A stretch of 38,385 bases of DNA from Limnohabitans sp. (GTDB taxonomy: Bacteria; Bacteroidota; Bacteroidia; Flavobacteriales; Flavobacteriaceae): positions 1-38,385 of the forward strand of contig JASGCW010000033.1 of the NCBI GenBank assembly GCA_030053945.1. The letters run 5' to 3'. Below, in pieces: positions 8,006-15,190 of the stretch. Positions within the stretch are counted from its first letter, which is position 1, and each line of letters begins with the position of its first letter. The notes beneath the pieces were generated by a model, which was not told the origin of the DNA, did not search any database, and was given only the letters and a program-made list of their open reading frames with translations. The translations under genes were made by a program, and so were the position numbers.

Positions 8006-8944
8006 ATGAAAAAAATTTCCCGTACAGGTTTGTCGTTGTTATTAGTAGCAACAATTGTGTTTTCTTGCAAAGAAAAATCAGCAGAAATTGATGAAGCAGC
8101 TGACGCTGTTATGACTGAAGCTGTCGATACAGCTGCAACTGATTCTGAAGCGGCAAGTGTTGATAAAATCATTTCTTCTTCAGCTGCTAAGGAAGATCCA
8201 AATTCTAAAAGGAAATTTATTCGAACTGCGGATATTAAATGTAAGGTTAGAGATGTTGCAAAATCGACTTACGTGATTGAAGATGTTACTTCAAACTTTG
8301 GTGGTTTTGTTGCTTCTACCGATTTAAAGAGTAATATTATTGAGGAAGATAAAACAAAAGTAAGTCAAGATAGTACTTTGATTACCACAAAATATGCGGT
8401 GACTAACGATATCACAATACGAGTTCCTAATAAACAACTGGATACGGTTTTAAAATCTATTGCAAAGCAGATTAGTTTTTTAGATTATAGAGTTATTAAA
8501 GCAGATGATGTTTCATTAAAGTTATTAGCTAATGAGATGAGTCAGAAGAGAGGTCAAAATTCTGCTAATAGAATAGAAAGAGCGATAGACTCCAAAGGAA
8601 AGAAATTAGATAACGTGATTGATGCAGAAGAAAGTTTAGCAACAAAAAGAGAAAGTCAAGACAATTCAAAGATTGAAAATTTAAGTTTAAAAGACCAAGT
8701 AAATTTTAGTACAGTTACTCTAGCGTTATACCAAAATGATTCGGTAAAACAAGAATTAGTTGCTAATGAAAAACCTATTAATGCATATAGACCTAATATA
8801 GGTCTTCAAATTTGGGATAGTCTTAAAACAGGTTGGTTTATCTTAGAATCAGTTATAGCATTTGTTGTGCAATTGTGGGGAATTGGTTTGCTTTTATTTT
8901 TGGCGTGGTTTGGCTATAAAAAATTGAAAACTAAATCGAGTTAA
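8006..8944 (+). CDS. DUF4349 lipoprotein with C-terminal membrane helix
   Basis: This 312-residue protein begins with a lipoprotein signal peptide (lipobox ending VFSC at residue 21) followed by an acidic, Ala-rich low-complexity region (about 25-65). The DUF4349 domain follows: RKFIRTADIKCKVRDVAKSTYVIEDV, then TIRVPNKQLDTVL and a helical, probably coiled-coil segment (about 170-235), DQVNFSTVTLALYQ, and a closing transmembrane helix (about 280-305). The family has no established function; the architecture implies an envelope-anchored protein. It is a single gene, transcribed away from pabB and closed by a strong terminator. Confidence 0.85.
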   Translation: MKKISRTGLSLLLVATIVFSCKEKSAEIDEAADAVMTEAVDTAATDSEAASVDKIISSSAAKEDPNSKRKFIRTADIKCKVRDVAKSTYVIEDVTSNFGGFVASTDLKSNIIEEDKTKVSQDSTLITTKYAVTNDITIRVPNKQLDTVLKSIAKQISFLDYRVIKADDVSLKLLANEMSQKRGQNSANRIERAIDSKGKKLDNVIDAEESLATKRESQDNSKIENLSLKDQVNFSTVTLALYQNDSVKQELVANEKPINAYRPNIGLQIWDSLKTGWFILESVIAFVVQLWGIGLLLFLAWFGYKKLKTKSS

Positions 8945-8954
8945 TATAAACCAT

Positions 8955-8985
8955 AAAAAAACGGTTCCATTTCGGAACCGTTTTT
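8955..8985. terminator. Bidirectional terminator between the DUF4349 gene and lpd
   Basis: AAAAAACGGTTCC, a five-base loop (ATTTC) and GGAACCGTTTTT form a GC-cored hairpin flanked by A and T runs. It can serve both convergent genes. Confidence 0.85.
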
Positions 8986-9007
8986 AGTTTTATGTAGTTT
9001 AATACTA

Positions 9008-10411
9008 TTAAACGTGTAAAGCTCTTTTACCAGTTGCATCAAGAGCAGCTTCTTTGATAGCTTCTGCAAATGTAGGGTGAGCGTGAGACATTCTTGAAAT
9101 ATCTTCAGCACTTGCACGGAATTCCATAGCTGTAACAGCTTCTGCAATCAAATCGGCACTGCGAGCACCTATCATATGCACACCTAGAACTTCATCTGTA
9201 GTAGCATCTGCTAAAATTTTAATGAATCCATCAGTATCTGCACTAGCACGAGCTCGTCCTAAAGCTTTGAAAGGGAAGTTACCTACTTTGTAATTTTTAC
9301 CTTCAGCTTTTAACTGTTCTTCTGTTTTACCTACAGCAGCTACCTCAGGCCAAGTATAAACTACTCCTGGAATCAAGTTGTAATCAATATGAGGTTTCTG
9401 ACCAGCTAAATATTCAGCTACTAAAACCCCTTCTTCTTCAGCTTTATGCGCTAACATTGCTCCACGAACCACGTCACCTATAGCATAAATATTTGAAGCC
9501 GAAGTTTGTAAATGATCGTTAACTTCAACTTGACCTCTTTCAGTTAATTTAACACCGGCTTTATCTGCATTCAGACCATCAGTATAAGGACGACGACCTA
9601 CAGCCACTAAAGCATAATCACCGTTAAGAACCACTTCGTTACCTTTTGCATCATCTGCTTTTACGATAACTTCATTTCCGTTACGAGTTACTTCTTTAAC
9701 TTTATGTGAAGTGTAGAATTTCATTCCTTGTTTTTTCAATACTTTAGTCAATTCTTTTGACAAAGCACCGTCCATACCAGGTATAATTCTGTCCATAAAT
9801 TCTACAACAGATACTTGAGCACCTAATCGTAAATACACTTGTCCTAATTCTAGACCAATTACTCCACCACCAATGATAATTAAATGCTTAGGTACTTCAG
9901 GTAGTTTTAATGCTTCAGTAGAAGTAATTACTCTTTCTTTATCAATTGTGATAAATGGTAGGGTAGAAGGTTTTGATCCTGTAGCGATAATAGTGTTTTT
10001 AGCTTCTATTTTTTCAATAGTACCATCAGTTTTAGTAATTGCTATTGAAGTAGCACTTTCAAATGAGCCAATACCATTATAAACAGTAATATTGTTTTTG
10101 TCCATTAAATATTTTACACCACCAGAAGTTTGATCTACAACAGCTTGCTTGCGGTCAATCATTTTTTGAAGATTAATTTTTACATCGCCCGAAACTTCAA
10201 TTCCGTGGTCTGCAAAATGTTGTAACTCTTCATAATGATGAGAAGATGCTAATAAAGCTTTTGAAGGAATACATCCTACATTCAAACACGTACCTCCAAG
10301 GGTAGTATATTTTTCTATAATAGCTGTTTTCATCCCTAGTTGTGCACAACGAATAGCCGCTACATAACCACCAGGTCCAGAACCTATTATTGCTACGTCA
10401 TATGAACTCAT
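9008..10411 (-). CDS. lpd: Dihydrolipoamide dehydrogenase (E3)
   Basis: E3 reoxidises the lipoyl groups of 2-oxoacid dehydrogenase and glycine-cleavage complexes, reducing NAD+. The FAD-binding GSGPGGYVAA is at residues 10-19, the redox disulfide C42/C47 in GGTCLNVGCIPSK, the NAD-binding GGGVIGLELG in the middle, the second FAD contact IYAIGDVV, and the catalytic His-Glu pair in MSHAHPTFAE near the C-terminus. I start it at the ATG giving MSSYDVAIIG (467 residues, normal length); an upstream in-frame TTG at 10450 overlaps a promoter-like box and is unlikely. It lies downstream of the Lrp/AsnC gene on the same strand and is not next to other complex subunits here. Confidence 0.97.
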   Translation of the reverse strand: MSSYDVAIIGSGPGGYVAAIRCAQLGMKTAIIEKYTTLGGTCLNVGCIPSKALLASSHHYEELQHFADHGIEVSGDVKINLQKMIDRKQAVVDQTSGGVKYLMDKNNITVYNGIGSFESATSIAITKTDGTIEKIEAKNTIIATGSKPSTLPFITIDKERVITSTEALKLPEVPKHLIIIGGGVIGLELGQVYLRLGAQVSVVEFMDRIIPGMDGALSKELTKVLKKQGMKFYTSHKVKEVTRNGNEVIVKADDAKGNEVVLNGDYALVAVGRRPYTDGLNADKAGVKLTERGQVEVNDHLQTSASNIYAIGDVVRGAMLAHKAEEEGVLVAEYLAGQKPHIDYNLIPGVVYTWPEVAAVGKTEEQLKAEGKNYKVGNFPFKALGRARASADTDGFIKILADATTDEVLGVHMIGARSADLIAEAVTAMEFRASAEDISRMSHAHPTFAEAIKEAALDATGKRALHV

Positions 10412-10447
10412 ATTGTATATTTTATAAGAAATTATAAGATTTTGGTG

Positions 10448-10455
10448 CAAAAATA
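10448..10455 (-). promoter_or_regulatory. Possible -7 promoter element for lpd
   Basis: On the minus strand TATTTTTG matches TAnnTTTG and lies 37 bp before the chosen lpd ATG. No TTG is found at the usual -33 spacing, so this is a half-supported promoter. Confidence 0.35.
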
Positions 10456-10489
10456 ATTAAAACTTTGCAGGTAAAGAATTCATTTTAAA

Positions 10490-10942
10490 TTAAATTTCAT
10501 ATACCGTAGTGTTTTTTACTTCACCTATCATAAAAGATGAATGTGTACTACCAATATGTTTGATAGATGTTAATTTTTTTACCATAAACTCTCGATATTC
10601 TTCCATATCGGCAACACAAATTTTTAAAATGTAATCATAATCTCCACTTACGTGAAAACATTCTAATACTTCATGAAGTTTAAGAATTGCCTTTTCAAAA
10701 TCGGCTATAAATTCATGATTGTGCTGTATCAATTTCACATGGCAAAAAACGACATAGTTTTTATTGACCTTTTTTCGATCAATAATTGCTACATATTTTT
10801 GAATCGTGCCATCTTTTTCCAGTTTTTTGATACGTTCATATACCGCAGTTACAGATAAGTTTAACTTGTTTGATAACTCTTTGGTGGTTTGTTTACTATC
10901 TAGTTGTAATAGCTTTAAAAGTTTTTTGTCAGTTGCATCCAT
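10490..10942 (-). CDS. Lrp/AsnC-family transcriptional regulator
   Basis: This 150-residue protein has the usual two-part plan: an N-terminal winged helix-turn-helix (about 5-60, TTKELSNKLNLSVTAVYERIKKLEKDG) and a C-terminal RAM ligand-binding domain (about 65-150, including CFHVSGDYDYILKICVADMEEY). Such regulators sense amino acids and often control a divergently encoded amino-acid enzyme. The divergent neighbour here is the remains of a Cys/Met-metabolism PLP enzyme, so its local target appears to be lost. The reading frame itself is intact. The leader directly upstream of the ATG carries A11 and A26 runs on the sense strand. Confidence 0.92.
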   Translation of the reverse strand: MDATDKKLLKLLQLDSKQTTKELSNKLNLSVTAVYERIKKLEKDGTIQKYVAIIDRKKVNKNYVVFCHVKLIQHNHEFIADFEKAILKLHEVLECFHVSGDYDYILKICVADMEEYREFMVKKLTSIKHIGSTHSSFMIGEVKNTTVYEI

Positions 10943-10946
10943 TTAG

Positions 10947-10990
10947 TTTTTTTTTTTGTTGTTGTTTTTTTTTTTTTTTTTTTTTTTTTT
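10947..10990. repeat. Long T homopolymer tracts (T11 and T26) upstream of the lrp-type gene
   Basis: On the plus strand eleven T, then GTTGTTG, then 26 uninterrupted T. The tract begins 5 bp before the start codon of the Lrp/AsnC gene and occupies its leader or promoter. A 26-base mononucleotide run is exceptional in a bacterial chromosome and is prone to slippage; its exact length could also be a sequencing or assembly estimate. Confidence 0.85.
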
Positions 10991-11153
10991 GAATTTGATG
11001 TTAAATAAATCTAATTTATAATTAATTTTTAAAATAAAAAACTTTAAAATGTTACTCTTTTGGATTTTTTTTTAATATTTGTTTTGAAAATATTGAAAAA
11101 ATAACATTTAGCAAAAGATTTCGATTCTAAATTAATTTAACTGAGACAAAAAT

Positions 11154-11754
11154 ATGGAAAAAATCAATCCAGCTGACAAAATTCAAGATTTACAATATTT
11201 TGGGGAGTTTTGAAGGGGAATCCTTCAATTTCTGATAGTTCGACTTATACTTTTTTATCTGCAAAAACTATGCTTGATACATTTGAAGGTAATGATGCAG
11301 GTTGTTAATTGTATTCAAGGCATTCGTTACTAATGAATTTGTATTTGGTCGAGCATTAACCGATATGGAAGGAACAGAAGCTGCAAATGTATCTGTATTA
11401 TGAATGGGAACAATTACTCCTGTCTTGCTTCAACTTTATGGCTCAGGCGATCGATAAACCGAAAATACAGTTTTAGAGGTATGATGACAATTGATGCTGA
11501 ACTTTAGATAAAGCGAAAGAATTTATGGAGCTGATGTAAAATACAAACTGGGGTTATTTGGCAGTAAGTTAGGGTTTTATAAAACATTATTTAGTACTCC
11601 AGGCACATCAACTTCTTCAGGAATACCTTTGGAGGAACAAAAAGAGATGGGATTAACAGATGGTTTAATTCGTTTTTCTATTGGATTAGATAGCGATACT
11701 GAGCAAATCTATCAAATAATGAAAGCATGTATGATAGAAGTAGGGGTTTTGTGA
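11154..11754 (+). pseudogene. Degraded trans-sulfuration PLP enzyme (methionine gamma-lyase type)
   Basis: Reading across frames recovers MEKINPADKIQDLQYFGEF, then NPSISDSSTYTFLSAKTM, LYSRHS, GRALTDMEGTEAANVS, MGTITPVLLQLYGSGDR, then MMTIDAE, LDKAKEFMELM, NTNWGYLAVS, LGFYKTLFSTPGTSTSS and a C-terminus ending MGLTDGLIRFSIGLDSDTEQIYQ...EVGVL. This is the start and end of a Cys/Met-metabolism PLP-dependent enzyme, whose intact members are about 400-430 residues. Lesions include a nonsense codon and 1-base shift near GEFGG, TAA in place of a Tyr codon before LYSRHS, TGA in the AxGMG segment, further 1-base deletions after DAE and after LAVS, TAA in place of Gln after MELM, and loss of roughly 650 bp of the middle, including the PLP lysine region. 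It stands divergent to an intact Lrp/AsnC gene, the usual arrangement for the functional gene. Confidence 0.88.
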
Positions 11755-11802
11755 AATGAATATTTTAGAATTGATAGTTAAATTTTATTTTTGTTTAAAT
11801 GA

Positions 11803-11837
11803 AAAGGGGTGATTTTTAAAAAAATCACCCCTTTTTT
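11803..11837. terminator. Bidirectional terminator between the pseudogene and the TonB receptor gene
   Basis: AAAGGGGTGATTTTT pairs with AAAAATCACCCCTTT and is followed by a T run; the mirror arrangement serves the convergent TonB-receptor gene. It remains intact although the gene it once served on the left is destroyed. Confidence 0.85.
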
Positions 11838-11854
11838 TACTATAACCTTAAATA

Positions 11855-14800
11855 TTAAAACTCGTATCTAACAGTAAAATTCCAAGTTCTTCCAAAACCA
11901 AATAGCACATTATTAGTTGTAGGTATTCCTTTATATAAGAAGTTGTTATCTTGATAAGTACCATTGCTATTAGCCGTGTCTGAAGGTAAAATACTTGAAT
12001 TAGATTCTGAAATAAATAAGCGGTCTAATACATTGTCTATATTTAATCTCAGAAATACCGCTTGTTTTGTTGAGTGAACGAAAAATTTATAATCTGCAAA
12101 ACTATCTAGTACGCCAAATCCAGGTAATTCAATAGGAGCTTTATAGTCTCCATATTCTTTTGAATATCTCCATAAAGGGGTATTAGAATACATTCTGTCA
12201 CTGTATTTGAAAAGACCACCTATATTGAAATTTTTAAAAGCTCTGTATGAAGCTCCAAAATTTGCTATTCTTTGTGGAGCACCACCTATATTTAAATCTT
12301 TAATATTTAAATTTTGAATTTCATTCTCATTACCATTGTATTTATAATATCCTCTATATATAGCATTATCATCATATTTTGAAATATTATAAGAAAGTGC
12401 AGTACTTAAAGTAAGTCTAGGTATATAAGTGGTTAATATTTCAAATTCGATTCCAGTATGTCTTTTGTTGATTTCAGCTACTCCTCCTATGGCACCTTGA
12501 TCTTGTCTGTAATAAGGCTCTTCTGATCCTTTGTCGGTAGCAATATAACCATTGATATTTGCTGTAAAATTAGTAGATTTAAATCCGTATCCAGCTTCGA
12601 TTGATTCGAAAACTTGATTTTTAAAATTTTCATTTATCGTATTATTTCTTGATGGATAAACCGTTACAAAGACAGGAGCTCTAGAGATACGTCCTGCATT
12701 AACCCAAAGATTATGATTTTTTGTAATGTTGTAATTAATACCAGTTTTTAAATTAAAACCTTCTAGATTTTTTTTGCCTGTAGAATTTTCAGATTGAGGA
12801 TCTATTGGCATATTGTCCACTCTTTCTACAAATTGTTTGTTGTAACCACCTTGTAACAAAAAGTCAAAATTTCCTATATGCTCTTCAATTTGACCGTATG
12901 CACCTATATAGTCAATGTTTGCATTGTAATCATAATCAATAGATTCACCTTTAGATTTTATATTAAAAAATTGACTTTGTGGTGAGTGTTGATCATAAAT
13001 TAAATTCATTTGAGAGTTAGTAAATGCACCCGTATAGTCTTGATAAGGTGGATTGTATGGTTCTGAAACTAAAACATTAGACCAATACGCATCCGCTCCA
13101 AATAAATCGGCTACGATTTTACGTTTGTTGTATTTGGTTTTTCTACCATCAACACCTATGTTTAGTGTTAATCCTTTTAAAACCTCTTTTTTAAAGTTTA
13201 TAATTCCACCATAAATTTTTTGATCTGATACTTGTGAAATTAGTGACATCCCAGTAGATAAAGAGTTATCATAATCATAATATGCATCTTTAGTGTAGTA
13301 AATTTGTGCAGGTCTGCTAGAATTATAAAATTTTCCATTGTAACTTCTTCGTTTAAAAAAATCGTAGATATAAGCCCCTCCAAATGGATCCCATACTCTT
13401 CCAGGGAAATAATTGTAATTTCCTGTATTGTAATTTCTAATTCTATCAAAATCAATTTGATTGTTAGTGTAAAGATAATCACTAAGACCTGCTAAATTCA
13501 TTGACACTTCATTAGAGTTGTCGTTAGCATAAAAATTATTCTCGTGATTCCAGTTGAAACCAGCTAGTAATGTTCCAGAATTAGGTATGATGTTTCCATT
13601 AGAATCAACCCCATCATTATAACCTACATAATTTCCAAATCCATTAATAGCACCATCTAAACCAGTTTTACCGCTTGAACCCATAGAGCCATATAGTTTT
13701 ACTGATAATTGTGATTTATTAGTAATATCCCAATCCCACTGAAGTATTCCAAGAGGTTTATGGCCATAGTTGGTGTTAGTATTGTAGGCTTCACCATTGT
13801 AATATCCCCAATCTTTATTGTATTTAGGTTTGATGTCATTAAAATACTGAGGGTCATATGAACCTAGATAATCCCATAACGATATGGCAGTTTTTCTTTG
13901 ATTATGCCATTGTGGTGATCCAAAGAATTTAATAGAAAAATCATGTTTGTTTTTTGTAAAACCAAGCCCTAAATAATACGAATATGCTCTGAATTTAGTT
14001 TGGTCCACATAACCATCTCCATTTACATTAGATAACATTAAGTTTGCAGAAAAACCACTGTTTAGTTTTCCAGTACCAAATGAAAATACTGTTCTATTAT
14101 ATCCGTCATTTCCTGTACTGTTTGAAATATATGCACCTTTGTTAGATGAAGGGTCTCTCAAAATCATATTAACAGTACCAGCAACAGATGAATTGACTAA
14201 TTTAGAAGCCCCAAGTCCTTTTTGTATTTCAACAGAACTTAATGCATCTGTTATAGAAGTCATTCCAGTCCAGTCAACACTACCATTTTCTAAGTCATAA
14301 AGAGGAATACCATCAATCATTGGAGCAATGTCATTTTGTTTGAATCCTCTTATACTCATTCTAGATTCTCCATAACTTCCTGAGAATTTAGATACGTAAA
14401 TACTAGAAACTCTGTTAAACGGTTGTATAATGTCATTGTTACCTGTTTTTTCTTTTAATTCATTGTCAAAGAAAGTTGAGGAAGCAATGGGTGTTTTTCT
14501 GTTTTTTGCAACGTCAATGGTTGAAGATGTTACTTCAACTTCTTTAATGATGTTTTCTTTTAACATTATTACTCCAAAATCAAGTGTTGATTTTTCGCTG
14601 TTAGAAAATGGAATAATTTTAGTGATAAAACCTGGATATGAAATTAAGATTTCACCTTCGTTGATTGATGATTTAAATTTAAAAGTACCATCAAAACTTG
14701 AATAACTTGTAGTAATTAAAGAACTTTTTTGTGGTGTTTTTGTTGGGTAACTTTTTATGGTAACTCCCACCATTGAATTTCCATCTAAGTCATTTATAAT

Positions 14801-14890
14801 CTTTCCTTTAAGAATGACTTGAGCTGAACTTATATTTATAAAAAACAAATATAAACATAATGTTAAAAAAAAATTGTTTTTGGATAACAT
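11855..14890 (-). CDS. TonB-dependent outer-membrane receptor
   Basis: This 1011-residue outer-membrane transporter has a signal peptide (1-23), a carboxypeptidase-regulatory-like beta-sandwich domain (about 24-115, beginning VILKGKIINDLDGNSMVGV), then a plug (about 135-250) with RMSIRGFKQNDIAPMIDGIPL and SVEIQKGLGASKLVNSSVAGTVNMILRD. The remainder is a 22-strand-type barrel rich in Asn, Tyr and Gly, ending with an aromatic residue in FNVTRYEF-like context (WNFTVRYEF). The fused N-terminal domain is characteristic of Bacteroidota. No SusD-type partner is encoded nearby, so it is not a typical glycan-uptake pair. The substrate cannot be told from sequence; a divergent peptidase suggests peptides only weakly. 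Confidence 0.93.
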   Translation of the reverse strand: MLSKNNFFLTLCLYLFFINISSAQVILKGKIINDLDGNSMVGVTIKSYPTKTPQKSSLITTSYSSFDGTFKFKSSINEGEILISYPGFITKIIPFSNSEKSTLDFGVIMLKENIIKEVEVTSSTIDVAKNRKTPIASSTFFDNELKEKTGNNDIIQPFNRVSSIYVSKFSGSYGESRMSIRGFKQNDIAPMIDGIPLYDLENGSVDWTGMTSITDALSSVEIQKGLGASKLVNSSVAGTVNMILRDPSSNKGAYISNSTGNDGYNRTVFSFGTGKLNSGFSANLMLSNVNGDGYVDQTKFRAYSYYLGLGFTKNKHDFSIKFFGSPQWHNQRKTAISLWDYLGSYDPQYFNDIKPKYNKDWGYYNGEAYNTNTNYGHKPLGILQWDWDITNKSQLSVKLYGSMGSSGKTGLDGAINGFGNYVGYNDGVDSNGNIIPNSGTLLAGFNWNHENNFYANDNSNEVSMNLAGLSDYLYTNNQIDFDRIRNYNTGNYNYFPGRVWDPFGGAYIYDFFKRRSYNGKFYNSSRPAQIYYTKDAYYDYDNSLSTGMSLISQVSDQKIYGGIINFKKEVLKGLTLNIGVDGRKTKYNKRKIVADLFGADAYWSNVLVSEPYNPPYQDYTGAFTNSQMNLIYDQHSPQSQFFNIKSKGESIDYDYNANIDYIGAYGQIEEHIGNFDFLLQGGYNKQFVERVDNMPIDPQSENSTGKKNLEGFNLKTGINYNITKNHNLWVNAGRISRAPVFVTVYPSRNNTINENFKNQVFESIEAGYGFKSTNFTANINGYIATDKGSEEPYYRQDQGAIGGVAEINKRHTGIEFEILTTYIPRLTLSTALSYNISKYDDNAIYRGYYKYNGNENEIQNLNIKDLNIGGAPQRIANFGASYRAFKNFNIGGLFKYSDRMYSNTPLWRYSKEYGDYKAPIELPGFGVLDSFADYKFFVHSTKQAVFLRLNIDNVLDRLFISESNSSILPSDTANSNGTYQDNNFLYKGIPTTNNVLFGFGRTWNFTVRYEF

Positions 14891-14910
14891 AGTAAAAAAA
14901 AATTAAGTTG

Positions 14911-14942
14911 CAAATTTACAACCTTTAAAGCTTTAAAATCAA
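14911..14942 (-). promoter_or_regulatory. Bacteroidota-type promoter for the TonB receptor gene
   Basis: On the minus strand TTG (14942-14940), 21 bp, then TAAATTTG (14918-14911). The -7 element lies about 20 bp before the ATG, implying a short leader. It is one of two divergent promoters in the otherwise featureless, very AT-rich 300-bp interval from 14891 to 15190. Confidence 0.6.
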
Positions 14943-15130
14943 CCGTTTTTGATAAATATGCATTAAATTGATTTTTTTTTGATTTTTTTTTTAACAAATT
15001 GTATTTTTAATAAGTTTTATTTGTTGATTTTTTAAATAATTTATTTTTTTATTTTATAGAATAAAATTTGTAAAAATGTTAAATACAGCGAAAAATATAC
15101 AATTTGTAAATTTTAGTATGAATATTGTCG

Positions 15131-15160
15131 TTGATAAGAAGTTAAATGTGATTAATTTTG
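15131..15160 (+). promoter_or_regulatory. Bacteroidota-type promoter for the DPP-IV-like gene
   Basis: TTG at 15131-15133 is followed after 19 bp by TAATTTTG at 15153-15160, matching TTG-N19-TAnnTTTG, about 30 bp before the start codon. Confidence 0.6.
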
Positions 15161-15190
15161 AAATAAATTTTCTAAAACAGAAGTTGAAGT

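Noticed and set aside
8941..9147. Short leftward frame of about 68 codons overlapping the end of lpd
   Set aside because: It is a shifted reading of the lpd 3' end and crosses the terminator; the lpd frame carries the conserved HAHPTFAE motif.
11154..11754. Programmed frameshifting as an explanation for the broken PLP enzyme
   Set aside because: There are several shifts, several in-frame stops and a large internal loss that removes the catalytic lysine; recoding could not restore a working enzyme.
10943..11854. Insertion sequence or phage remnant as the cause of the disrupted region
   Set aside because: No transposase fragment, terminal inverted repeat or direct target duplication is visible; the pieces all match one enzyme family in the correct order.
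14943..15130. Possible small gene or RNA in the 300-bp divergent interval
   Set aside because: Very AT-rich with poly-T runs and stops in all frames; only the two promoters at its edges could be supported.
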